From the NCBI GenBank assembly GCA_947176685.1, contig CAMWRL010000015.1, positions 1-17,400 on the forward strand: a stretch of 17,400 nt of DNA. Reading direction: 5' to 3'. The translations under genes and the position numbers were made by a program. Below are positions 6,576-14,335 of the stretch, piece by piece. The stretch comes from an uncultured Ruminococcus sp. (GTDB lineage Bacteria; Bacillota; Clostridia; Oscillospirales; Ruminococcaceae). The number at the start of each line of letters is the position of its first letter. Within the stretch, counting starts at the first letter, position 1. The notes below the pieces were generated by a model. The model was not told the origin of the DNA. It worked only from the letters and a program-made list of their open reading frames with translations, and made no database searches.

Positions 6576-6989
6576 ATGCTTCACGAAAAATCATGCGGTG
6601 CTATCGTTTACCGCAAATTTCACGGCAATACGGAAATACTTCTCATCAAGCATATAAACAGCGGTCACTGGTCATTTCCCAAAGGTCACGTTGAAAACGA
6701 TGAAACTGAAGTTGAAACTGCCAGACGTGAAATCAAGGAAGAAACTTCCATAGATGTTATGATTGACCCGACATTTCGTGAAACCGTTACCTACTCACCG
6801 AAAAAAGATACTTTAAAAGTAGTGGTTTATTTTCTTGCCAGAGCGAAAAATGTTAATTTTTCACCGCAGGAAAACGAAATAGCTGAAATACGCTGGGTTG
6901 ACATTTCGTATGCCGGAAACATATTGTCATACGAAAACGACAGAACTATTGTGTCCAAAGCTAAAACCGCTATCAAAAATACTCACTGA
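6576..6989 (+). CDS. Nudix hydrolase, probably Ap4A-hydrolase-like
   Basis: The start at ATG 6576 is supported by AGGAAAGGA ending about 10 nt upstream; an in-frame ATG at 6552 has no ribosome site and would add eight unrelated residues. The product is 137 residues, typical of a single Nudix domain. The Nudix box spans residues 37-59: G37, five residues, E43, seven residues, then REIKEETSI, with the metal ligands R51, E52, E55 and E56 present. The usual Gly near the end of the box is Ser58. The opening (CGAIVYRK... ILLIKH... HWSFPKGH) resembles the asymmetrical bis(5'-nucleosyl)-tetraphosphatases of Firmicutes, which cleave Ap4A to AMP and ATP, but a substrate cannot be fixed from sequence. 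It has its own promoter and is followed by a terminator, so it is probably a single-gene unit with some read-through. Confidence 0.9.
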   Translation: MLHEKSCGAIVYRKFHGNTEILLIKHINSGHWSFPKGHVENDETEVETARREIKEETSIDVMIDPTFRETVTYSPKKDTLKVVVYFLARAKNVNFSPQENEIAEIRWVDISYAGNILSYENDRTIVSKAKTAIKNTH

Positions 6990-6999
6990 CACTATATTG

Positions 7000-7024
7000 G
7001 ACTGCTTCAGCAGTCATTTTTGTT
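7000..7024 (+). terminator. terminator after the Nudix gene
   Basis: GACTGC, loop TTCA, GCAGTC, followed by ATTTTTGTTT. The stem is short (6 bp), so partial read-through into the next two genes is plausible; no separate promoter is evident before 7050. Confidence 0.8.
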
Positions 7025-7049
7025 TAAAATTTATAGAAAGGAAATTTTT

Positions 7050-7562
7050 ATGCTGAAAAAAATTCTTAATCAGAGTTCGTGTGCGGAGTGCAGAATGTGC
7101 TGTATATTTGACCGCTATGATGTCTGGGAAACTCCGGTATTTACGCCGGAAATCCGTGACCGTATACTTGAAGCAAACCCCCGTACTGGATTTATACCCA
7201 AAGACGGCGGATACATATTCAGAGTGGAAAAGTTTTCAGATGAAGGACTGTTTTCGTGTCCTGCGCTTACGGAAAACGGCTGTATGCTCGGTGACGAAAA
7301 ACCTTTTGACTGCCGGATATGGCCTTACAGAATTATGGAAATTTTCGGCAGACGGGCAATAACAATTGCCTCAATATGCGATGAACTCTATAACAGACCG
7401 TTATCACAGCTTGTGGAATTCCTGAAAGGCGGTCTTGCTGATGAAATTTTCAGTTATGCGGACTCTCACCCAGAAATCGTCAAACCGTATTATGACGGTT
7501 ATCCGGTACTGCTTTTTGAAAAAATAATTGATACAGGAGGGAAAGACGTTGGAGAACAGTGA
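7050..7562 (+). CDS. YkgJ-type cysteine-cluster (metal-binding) protein
   Basis: The start at ATG 7050 has GAAAGGA 8 nt upstream; a longer frame from 7020 would begin inside the terminator T tract. The product is 170 residues. It has the CxxCxxCC cluster at residues 11-18 (C11, C14, C17, C18) and later cysteines C70, C78 and C88 in the pattern SCPALTENGC...PFDCRIWP, plus C110. This is the signature of the YkgJ/UPF0153 family, thought to bind zinc or an iron-sulfur centre; its reaction is unknown. No signal peptide or membrane segment is seen. Its stop overlaps the start of the exonuclease gene by 14 nt, so the two are translated together and probably act in the same process. A short terminator lies just upstream, so transcription may come by read-through from the Nudix promoter. 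Confidence 0.86.
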   Translation: MLKKILNQSSCAECRMCCIFDRYDVWETPVFTPEIRDRILEANPRTGFIPKDGGYIFRVEKFSDEGLFSCPALTENGCMLGDEKPFDCRIWPYRIMEIFGRRAITIASICDELYNRPLSQLVEFLKGGLADEIFSYADSHPEIVKPYYDGYPVLLFEKIIDTGGKDVGEQ

Positions 7563-8520
7563 AAAAAAATACTTATGTTTTGCGGACTTTGAGTTTACAT
7601 GCGGATATTTTATAAATAAACTGGACAGTGAAATACTTTCGGCAGGTGTCGTTATATGTGACGAAAGTTACAAGGTACTGGAAAAATTCTATTGTACGTC
7701 CAGACCCAACCGTTTTCCGAAACTCACGAAACAATGCAGAAAGCTGACACATCTTACTCAGGAAGAAATAAGCAGTTCACCGGACAGCAACGATGTTATG
7801 GGCGCAGTCCTGAAACTTCTCAGAAGATATAACATAGACCGGATATATGTATGGGGAAATTTTGATAAAATGGGACTTGTTTCAGATGTGAAACAGCATC
7901 AGCGATTCGGAAAGGATTTCAGAAATATCCAATGTGTAAGCCGGATAATATATGATATACAGGAAAGTCTGGTAAATATGATGAAGCTTCCCGAACCCGT
8001 AAACATAAAAGAACTTGCTTCGGCGTTTGAATATAAACCGCTGTCAGGGACTTTCCATAATGCACTGAATGACGCTTTAGCTTTGTATGTGATATACAGG
8101 GGAGTATATACACAAGACCTGTCCGGAAATGAAAAGCTTGCGGAAATCCGTAACGAGAGGGAGGAAAAAATCAGACAACGGCGGCTGGCAGTTGAAAAAA
8201 GACAAAAAGAAACAGCTTTATCCCTGCCGCTTGACGACATGGAAAAGCTGTACTATTCGGAACTGGACGAAAACAGCGAGGAAGCTAAAAACTTTCTGTA
8301 TCTCCGGAGCAAGTTTGTAACTTCAATGCAGAATAATCCGCAGAAAAACAATTTCCTGCTGCTTTATATGAAGACTTCGGAAAGATACAAGGTTATCGCA
8401 AAAGAAAAGTACAACAGGACTTTACAGGGACTTTCCGAAAAAGCCGTTGACTTTGAAAGGGAAAGTTTTTCACAGCTTCTTCTTGACGAGTGCAGGAACT
8501 TCAACGCTGTAAAGGTCTGA
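7549..8520 (+). CDS. DEDDh-family 3'-5' exonuclease (KapD-like) with helical C-terminal extension
   Basis: The start is TTG 7549, chosen because AGGAGGG (7535-7541) lies 7 nt upstream; the next upstream TTG (7528) precedes that site. The product is 323 residues. Residues 1-190 form an RNase T/DNA polymerase III epsilon-type exonuclease fold: DFEF with D13 and E15, GNFDKMGL with D106, and HNALNDALA with H170 and D175, giving all residues of a DEDDh active site. Such enzymes remove nucleotides from 3' ends of RNA or single-stranded DNA using two metal ions. Bacillus KapD is about 205 residues; here an extra 130 residues, highly charged and probably helical (EIRNEREEKIRQRRLAVEKR at 199-218 and onward), form a C-terminal extension of unknown role. 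It is coupled to the cysteine-cluster gene by a 14-nt overlap and ends 3 nt from the convergent glycosyltransferase gene. Confidence 0.88.
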   Translation: MENSEKKYLCFADFEFTCGYFINKLDSEILSAGVVICDESYKVLEKFYCTSRPNRFPKLTKQCRKLTHLTQEEISSSPDSNDVMGAVLKLLRRYNIDRIYVWGNFDKMGLVSDVKQHQRFGKDFRNIQCVSRIIYDIQESLVNMMKLPEPVNIKELASAFEYKPLSGTFHNALNDALALYVIYRGVYTQDLSGNEKLAEIRNEREEKIRQRRLAVEKRQKETALSLPLDDMEKLYYSELDENSEEAKNFLYLRSKFVTSMQNNPQKNNFLLLYMKTSERYKVIAKEKYNRTLQGLSEKAVDFERESFSQLLLDECRNFNAVKV

Positions 8521-8523
8521 CAA

Positions 8524-11040
8524 TTATTTTCTTGAATATGAAAGAGTCTGAGCAATGCCCTTTATATCGCCGGAAGTTATATTATCATCATTTTTAAGCG
8601 TCTGAATAAGGTCTTCTGTAACGGGAGACTTTATTTTTTCAGCACTTAATATGCTGTAATATTTTTCGGCGATATACTTTATATCAAGGACTTTTTCAGC
8701 ATACTCACGGGCATAGGACGCTTTTTCCAGACGTTCGGCGGGATTTTCGACAAGCCTTTTCAGAACGCTGTAAATCCTGTCTGTTTCGTTGACTTCTCCC
8801 ATAGTCTCCACGGACGGGAGCTTTACACAGGCGTTGTCCGGAATTTCCGAAAAACTGCCTATATCGTTCACGACAACGCACCGACCCTTTGCAAGTATCC
8901 GCATAAGACTGCCGCTTGTTTCGCCGTTGTATGGATAACGCAGATTAAGACATATATCCGACATATCTATATATTCCTTGAATTTTTCAATATCTGTATA
9001 ACCCGTGATTGTAACATTGTCTTTCAGGTTTCCGGAAGATATAAACTGTTCGATTTCGGGTTTTATATTTTCGGCAGGTTTTCCGACAAGCATAAGGTGA
9101 ATATCTGATTTTTCCTTTTTCAGATATGAAAAAGCTTTCAGTATGGGAATGATTCTTTTGGTATGGTGAATGCCGCCCAGTGCTGAAATAATGATTTTGT
9201 CAGCCGGAAAATTATTTTTCTGTTTAACCGTCCGGCGGTCGGCAAGGGGAAGTATTTCAGCATACAGCGGAACTACTGTAACATTGCGTTCTATGTTTTT
9301 TTGCAGGAGTTTTTTTCTTGAATACTCACTGTGAACTATAATTCTGTCCGCAGAGTTCGTCAGATAACTGTTGGCTTCAATGCCGTAAAGGTCGGGAGCT
9401 GCCGAACCGTTCCGGAGTGACTGGATATAATTGTCCGTATCGGGACAGTCCGTATCAATAAAAGTCCTGTACAGGTCGTAATTGCCTTTGCAGAGGGTTA
9501 TGGCGTAGTGATAAAAAGCACCATGTAAATTATAATCATGCAGAACTACAGTACCATGATATTTTCTGATATACTGGTACATATAAAGATGATATTCGGA
9601 GTTTCCGACCTGAAAAACCGTGTCGGAATAATTCTTATGTCGTGCAGGGTAGGAGCGATGACTATATATTCTGACGTTATCGGGAAATACGGAAACAGCG
9701 TTATAGGTTTCCTCAACAAAAACGTCAATATCGCAGTATTTGCAGAGTGCATTTATAATGTCCTGACTGTAGTCGGCAATTCCGGACTCCAGCGGCGGCA
9801 AAGGCGTGAAAAATGCTATTTTAAGTCTTTCAGGTTTGGAAAGACTTATTTTTTTTGGAGAAATACTTTCTATCAGTGATATTATATTTCTGTTTATATT
9901 GTCCCATTTATAGAGTTCAAGACGTTTTCTGCCTTTTTCTGCATATTCGGACAGAATATTCTTGTCACTGAGCATTTTTGCCATACCATCGGCAATGCTC
10001 TGGTCAATATCGGCGTTCACGAGTACAGCGGAATCACCAGCGATTTCACGCAGACTGGAGTTGTCCGCAGTAAGTACCGGAGTACCACAAGCCCACGCTT
10101 CCACAATAGGAAGTCCGAAGCCCTCGTATTTTGACGGAAAAGCCATAAGTGCTGCCAGATTATATAATCTGACAAGTTCATCGTCCGTAACGAAATTCGT
10201 GAATACAACATTTCTTTCTGCATTATGGGACTTTGCGATTTCTTTTAGTTTTGCCATACCGTTTTCCGAAAGCTTACACACAACAACAAGCTGATATGAA
10301 TTTTTCAGGTTATCGGGCAGAAGTGCATATGCCCTTATAAGTCCGTCAAGATTTTTTCGGCTGTCTTCGCCGCCGGTACACATTATGAAAGGTCTGTTTA
10401 TACTGAACTTGTCCAGCAGCAGGGACTTTTCAGTACCGGAGATGTCCATAATTTTGTATTTTCCGTCAACGCCTCCCCATATGGTTTTTATGTTGTCGGG
10501 ACTGAAATTAAGATGTTTTACAAGGTCTGTTTTAACGCTTTCTGAAATTACAAAAAGCTCGTCCGACCAGCGCAGATTTTCAACACATTTCATATACCAG
10601 TTGAAAGTATTTTTGTCACTCAGATACTTGTTTTTCATAACATACGGGATTATGTCGTAAACCGTTGAAATTACCCGTATACCCTCAAACCATTCCTTTT
10701 TATAGAGAATGAAACTTGATTCAAAAGGCGATGTTATATAGAATATATCAATATTGTTTTCACGGATATAACGCTTTATTATATTGCCTATAACTTCGCT
10801 GTAAGCTTCGTTGCGGAGCAGAACATTATTTTTTCCGGTATCTATGAAGTCCTCCGTGAAGTTGTCATTTGTAATCATAGGCGACAGACTGAAATCCCTG
10901 TCAATCATATTAAGGAAAAAATATTTATTCTGTTTGTCAAGATTTACCATTCCCGTAAACTGATTTAGTGCATAGTTGCCGATACCTCTGTTGCGGCTCA
11001 TATAACCGAGTATCGCTACTGCGTCAAAAGCTATATTCAT
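8524..11040 (-). CDS. two-domain GT4 glycosyltransferase for surface polysaccharide
   Basis: The 838-residue product holds two GT-B fold, GT4-like glycosyltransferase domains in series. Domain 1 (about 1-395) has GEDSRKN (224-230, nucleotide-sugar phosphate contacts) and the E-x7-E motif in EGFGLPIVE (E306, E314), followed by EAWACGTPVL. Domain 2 (about 405-800) begins IAFFTPLPPLESGIADYS, has GGIHHTKR (622-629), and ends its donor site with NGETSGSLMRILAKG, in which the second Glu of E-x7-E is replaced (I715). Two active sites in one chain suggest alternating linkages or a repeating disaccharide, as in E. coli O8/O9a WbdA; donor and acceptor sugars cannot be told. No membrane segment is seen, so it acts on the cytoplasmic face. 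Its ATG overlaps the stop of the methyltransferase gene (ATGA). It is the last gene of the operon and no intrinsic terminator is visible after it. Confidence 0.9.
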   Translation of the reverse strand: MNIAFDAVAILGYMSRNRGIGNYALNQFTGMVNLDKQNKYFFLNMIDRDFSLSPMITNDNFTEDFIDTGKNNVLLRNEAYSEVIGNIIKRYIRENNIDIFYITSPFESSFILYKKEWFEGIRVISTVYDIIPYVMKNKYLSDKNTFNWYMKCVENLRWSDELFVISESVKTDLVKHLNFSPDNIKTIWGGVDGKYKIMDISGTEKSLLLDKFSINRPFIMCTGGEDSRKNLDGLIRAYALLPDNLKNSYQLVVVCKLSENGMAKLKEIAKSHNAERNVVFTNFVTDDELVRLYNLAALMAFPSKYEGFGLPIVEAWACGTPVLTADNSSLREIAGDSAVLVNADIDQSIADGMAKMLSDKNILSEYAEKGRKRLELYKWDNINRNIISLIESISPKKISLSKPERLKIAFFTPLPPLESGIADYSQDIINALCKYCDIDVFVEETYNAVSVFPDNVRIYSHRSYPARHKNYSDTVFQVGNSEYHLYMYQYIRKYHGTVVLHDYNLHGAFYHYAITLCKGNYDLYRTFIDTDCPDTDNYIQSLRNGSAAPDLYGIEANSYLTNSADRIIVHSEYSRKKLLQKNIERNVTVVPLYAEILPLADRRTVKQKNNFPADKIIISALGGIHHTKRIIPILKAFSYLKKEKSDIHLMLVGKPAENIKPEIEQFISSGNLKDNVTITGYTDIEKFKEYIDMSDICLNLRYPYNGETSGSLMRILAKGRCVVVNDIGSFSEIPDNACVKLPSVETMGEVNETDRIYSVLKRLVENPAERLEKASYAREYAEKVLDIKYIAEKYYSILSAEKIKSPVTEDLIQTLKNDDNITSGDIKGIAQTLSYSRK

Positions 11041-12125
11041 TTTGCGGTATCCCCCTGTCTTTTGTCAATGAAGATTGAGTTTATTCCGGTAAATGCGAAC
11101 TCCTCATAGTCGTTTGTGTGCATAAGGTCAGTTATTTCCTGATTTTTCTGTCCTACTGTAAGACCGTTCTTATATTCTATCATTTCACATATTATTATAA
11201 GCGGACGGAATTTTTCAAAATCAGTCATTTTCAGTATTGCAAGCTCCATTCCCTCAATGTCGATATTCATAATGTCGGGGGTTTTTTCCGGAAAGTGTCC
11301 GTTTATTATTTCGTTTATCGTAACCGAATCAACTGATATGGTTTTAGTGATTTCAAGACAGGGATTTTCCTTTATGAAATTCTGGGTGGACTGGTAGTCA
11401 GTCGTTGAAAGCCCGTCACCGTTCATAATGTAGAAATCCAGTTTTTCGCCGGATTTTTCAGCAAGGCATTTGTTTATCACAACATCTTCCGGACGTTGTT
11501 CGACAAGTTCACGGGCAAGCTCGGGGTTTGCTTCAAGGAGTATGCCTCTTGCTCCCTGAAGATAGAAACTATAGGTATTACTGAGGTGTGCGGCGTGATT
11601 TGCGCCCAAATCAAGATATGTGCAGTCTTTTATTTTTTTTCCGAGAGTGTCAAGGATATATTTTATAATGCTGTCTTCTCCGGACTGCGAAAACGATATA
11701 TTTACGCCGCTGGCTGTATTGTACATTGCTGAAAGCTGCGATTTCATTTCACTGACCTGTTTTTCAAGGCTGTTGAGTTTTTCAAGCCTTGAACGTAATG
11801 TATTGATTTCGCTGTTTACCTCTGCCGAAAAAACGTTATTGGCGTTGTTATAGTCGGACTGCTGTATCATACATGGCTCTACAAACCAGAATGTGAGCCG
11901 TCTTATAAGTCTTTTGAAAGCGCACACTATTTTTCCCCTGAAGCCTTCCGAAGGTATCGGACGATATGAATGGTTTGCCGAAGTGCGATTCATTTTGTCA
12001 AGGGAGTCAAGCATTTTAATATTTATATTGTTTCCGGAAAAATCAGCGGCAGGAAGTATGTCCGTGATTCCGGAAAGCTTCTGCATAATTATTTCTGTTT
12101 CAATGCTGTCATATTCTATACTCAA
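11037..12125 (-). CDS. FkbM-family methyltransferase with N-terminal coiled coil
   Basis: The start is TTG at 12125-12123, 8 nt after GGAGG (12138-12134) and 2 nt beyond the wzt stop; a TTG at 12140 would overlap this ribosome site. The product is 362 residues. The C-terminal half is a SAM-dependent methyltransferase of the FkbM type: YLDLGANHAAH (170-180, SAM glycine loop), ILLEANP (195-201) and NIDIEGME (287-294). Before it lies a basic stretch (AFKRLIRRLTFWFVEP, 69-84) and a short heptad-patterned coiled coil (about 104-134, hydrophobic at I107, L110, L114, L117, V124, M127, L131). FkbM enzymes O-methylate sugars or similar hydroxyls, so this one probably methylates the polysaccharide made by the neighbouring glycosyltransferase. 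The coiled coil next to a chain-modifying enzyme recalls WbdD, but the kinase of WbdD is absent. Confidence 0.88.
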   Translation of the reverse strand: MSIEYDSIETEIIMQKLSGITDILPAADFSGNNINIKMLDSLDKMNRTSANHSYRPIPSEGFRGKIVCAFKRLIRRLTFWFVEPCMIQQSDYNNANNVFSAEVNSEINTLRSRLEKLNSLEKQVSEMKSQLSAMYNTASGVNISFSQSGEDSIIKYILDTLGKKIKDCTYLDLGANHAAHLSNTYSFYLQGARGILLEANPELARELVEQRPEDVVINKCLAEKSGEKLDFYIMNGDGLSTTDYQSTQNFIKENPCLEITKTISVDSVTINEIINGHFPEKTPDIMNIDIEGMELAILKMTDFEKFRPLIIICEMIEYKNGLTVGQKNQEITDLMHTNDYEEFAFTGINSIFIDKRQGDTAK

Positions 12126-12127
12126 AA

Positions 12128-13384
12128 TTATAACCTCCAATTGTGTTCAATACTGAAATATCCGGTGCTTCTGTCGTGTGATACAACTTCAAATTCGCAG
12201 TAGCTGCGGTAAAAGTCCATCGGAGTGCCGTCAGCGTCTACTATTGCGACATTAAGGATATATTTTCCGGCAAGCAGCGGAAAGCTTTCAATATCAACTG
12301 AAATTCTGCCGTCAGTATTTTCGGGACTGATTTTCATACGGTCGAGCTGCGTATTGTTTCCATACAGACATCTGCCGTCCATATCGTAGAATCCGAATCC
12401 GAAAACGTATTCATCAGGTCTGTTTATATGGTAGCTTATTTCAATTGTAAGACGTTCGCCCGTCCGGAAAATCCGTGTATCCTTGTTTTCGGGATTCAGC
12501 ATACGGGCTTTTTTTATTTCGGCGTGTCTCAGTCCGAAACGGTTGGCGGAATAGTCTATTTCGCCGGAATCTTCCTGTATATTGTTTTCAGACTGTTCCG
12601 GTTCGCCGGATTTTTCCGGAACGGCTTTTTTTTCTGTTTCAAGTTTTTTGTCGTTCATAAATCTGAAATATGCGTCCACAACCTCGTCTGAGCGACCCTC
12701 ACGGACTATAAGACCGTCATTAAGCCAGATAGCCTTATCGCAGAACTTCTCAATAGTTGACAGGTCGTGCGTTACAATGATAACAGTCATACCGCCCGAC
12801 TTTAGCTCACGCAGACGGTTGAAACATTTTGTCTGAAAATTCGTGTCACCGACTGCTAAAATCTCATCAATAAGAAGAATATCCGCATCAACGTTTATGG
12901 CAACCGAAAAAGCAAGCCGCATATACATACCGGAAGAATACGTCCTGACGGGGTTATCAATAAATTCAGCAAGTTCGGAAAACTCCACTATATCATTGAA
13001 TCGTGCGTCAATTTCTTTTTTTGTAAGTCCGAATATAGAAGCATTGGTATAGATGTTTTCACGTCCGGACATGTCGGGGTGAAAACCTGCTCCCAGTTCT
13101 ATCAGACTTGAAATCCGACCCTGCATAACTATTTCACCGCTGTCGGGGTACATGATTTTTGTCAGAAGTTTCAACGTAGTACTTTTTCCGCAGCCGTTGT
13201 GACCGATAAGCCCTACAGCCTCGCCCTTTTGCACCTGAAAGCTTATCCCTTTTAAAACATCACGTTCTTCATAGCGGTTTCTTTTCCGGAAAAGTAGCCG
13301 TTCTTTGAGTTGTGCGCCCTTGTCGAAGTATACCTTGAATTTCTTTGTTATATTTCTCACATCAATCACGATATTGTTATCCAT
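12128..13384 (-). CDS. wzt: polysaccharide ABC exporter ATP-binding protein with C-terminal Wzt-type domain
   Basis: The 418-residue product has a full ABC ATPase in residues 1-240: Walker A GHNGCGKST (61-69), signature YSSGM (149-153), Walker B ILLIDE (169-174) and switch H206 in VTHD. The family-typical IGHNGCGKST and HPDMSGRENIY sequences mark it as the teichoic-acid/O-antigen export class (TagH/Wzt). After an acidic linker (about 245-275) comes a beta-rich C-terminal domain (about 278-418) of the Wzt_C type, which in E. coli O8/O9a recognises the modified non-reducing end of the finished glycan. GGAGG lies 7 nt before the ATG, and the upstream wzm stop overlaps this start by one base (TAATG). 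With Wzm it would flip a lipid-linked polysaccharide across the membrane. Substrate choice probably depends on its C-terminal domain and the adjacent methyltransferase. Confidence 0.93.
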   Translation of the reverse strand: MDNNIVIDVRNITKKFKVYFDKGAQLKERLLFRKRNRYEERDVLKGISFQVQKGEAVGLIGHNGCGKSTTLKLLTKIMYPDSGEIVMQGRISSLIELGAGFHPDMSGRENIYTNASIFGLTKKEIDARFNDIVEFSELAEFIDNPVRTYSSGMYMRLAFSVAINVDADILLIDEILAVGDTNFQTKCFNRLRELKSGGMTVIIVTHDLSTIEKFCDKAIWLNDGLIVREGRSDEVVDAYFRFMNDKKLETEKKAVPEKSGEPEQSENNIQEDSGEIDYSANRFGLRHAEIKKARMLNPENKDTRIFRTGERLTIEISYHINRPDEYVFGFGFYDMDGRCLYGNNTQLDRMKISPENTDGRISVDIESFPLLAGKYILNVAIVDADGTPMDFYRSYCEFEVVSHDRSTGYFSIEHNWRL

Positions 13385-14160
13385 TAAAGTTCCTCCGCAA
13401 AATGCCGTTGAAGTTTCAGAAACAGGAAGTGTCCAGCAATCAGAAAGACAGTTCCCAGAACGAATGACGACAACAGTCCTGAGAGTTCGGGGACTGTCTT
13501 ATAATAAAGAATGTCTCTGTAACAGCCGATAATATGCGTCATTGGATTGAGATTGAATATCGGCAGAAGTCTTTCTGGTACTATGGACTTGTCGTACATA
13601 ATCGGGGTCATGTACATAAGAGCCATTGTCACAATACCGAGAATATGCTCCAAATCCCTGAAATACACGGTTACAGCGGAGACTATAAGGGCAGCTCCCA
13701 GAGAAAGTATATATTCCACAACCATTATTACAGGCAGGTACAGCAGTGCAGAAAAGTTAAATCCCGTACCCGAAAAAATAATTACTATGAAAACCACTAT
13801 GAAACTAAGAAGCATATTGACGAAACAGCTTGTCACATAGGAAATCGGTATGACCTGTCGTGGAAAATAAATTTTTTTGATTAGGTCTTTTTGTGCGACT
13901 ATAGATGCCGCTCCCCCTGTCAATGAAGCGGAAAAAAATATCCACGCAATCAGTGCAATGAAAAGATATAAATAATAGCGTTCAATATTGGTTTTGAGAA
14001 TTATCTTGAAAACTACCGTATATACAACAAGCTGTAACAGAGGATTTATAAAAGTCCATAAAAAGCCAAGTACAGAGCCTTTGTAACGTCCCCGCAGGTC
14101 TTTGCGGACAAGGCTGAAAATCATATGACGGTAAGCATAAATTTCTTTAAGAGTATCCAT
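13384..14160 (-). CDS. wzm: polysaccharide ABC exporter permease
   Basis: This is a 258-residue integral membrane protein of the ABC-2 type, the usual size for Wzm/TagG. The N-terminus has the cytoplasmic, basic VRKDLRGRYKGSVLGFLWTF segment (18-37) characteristic of the family, followed by about six hydrophobic segments, with NPLLQLVVYTVVF, ALIAWIFFSASL, VNMLLSFIVVFIVII and MALMYMTPIMYD as landmarks and the conserved LNPMTHIIGCYRD near residue 205. It forms the membrane channel that pairs with the downstream ATPase. AAAGGA lies 6 nt before the ATG. It is the first gene of the four-gene operon and follows a consensus promoter. The role is export of a cell-surface glycan; whether that is a wall teichoic acid-like or another polymer cannot be decided here. 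Confidence 0.92.
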   Translation of the reverse strand: MDTLKEIYAYRHMIFSLVRKDLRGRYKGSVLGFLWTFINPLLQLVVYTVVFKIILKTNIERYYLYLFIALIAWIFFSASLTGGAASIVAQKDLIKKIYFPRQVIPISYVTSCFVNMLLSFIVVFIVIIFSGTGFNFSALLYLPVIMVVEYILSLGAALIVSAVTVYFRDLEHILGIVTMALMYMTPIMYDKSIVPERLLPIFNLNPMTHIIGCYRDILYYKTVPELSGLLSSFVLGTVFLIAGHFLFLKLQRHFAEEL

Positions 14161-14193
14161 AATATTCCTTTCTGGAAAAATCTGATTTATAAT

Positions 14194-14223
14194 ATTATAT
14201 CACGGCAGCTTGACGCCTGTCAA
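14194..14223 (-). promoter_or_regulatory. sigma-A promoter of the wzm-wzt-fkbM-GT operon, with a small inverted repeat
   Basis: On the minus strand: TTGACA (14223-14218), an 18-nt spacer and TATAAT (14199-14194). The -35 lies inside a perfect 5-bp inverted repeat, TTGAC-GCCT-GTCAA (14210-14223), which could be an operator; with such short arms it may be chance. Confidence 0.8.
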
Positions 14224-14261
14224 TCACTTATACTGACTGTTCTTATTTTCCTGTAAATCTC

Positions 14262-14290
14262 TTGATTTTATTCCGAAAATATGTTACAAT
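14262..14290 (+). promoter_or_regulatory. sigma-A promoter of the YitT-family gene
   Basis: TTGATT (14262-14267), a 17-nt spacer and TACAAT (14285-14290). It is divergent from the wzm promoter, with about 40 bp between the two -35 elements. Confidence 0.7.
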
Positions 14291-14335
14291 ACAAACAGTT
14301 ATAAAGTTTAAAAGAATTACATAAGGGAGAACAAA

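Noticed and set aside
6494..6694. Small plus-strand frame starting at the Nudix -35 element
   Set aside because: Its start lies at the promoter, so it would not be transcribed from it, and it overlaps the Nudix frame.
9538..10660. Plus-strand open frames within the glycosyltransferase gene
   Set aside because: Shadows of a continuous 838-codon gene with recognisable motifs in both halves.
12428..13052. Plus-strand open frames inside the Wzt ATPase gene
   Set aside because: The minus strand carries all ABC motifs; the plus-strand frames lack starts with ribosome sites.
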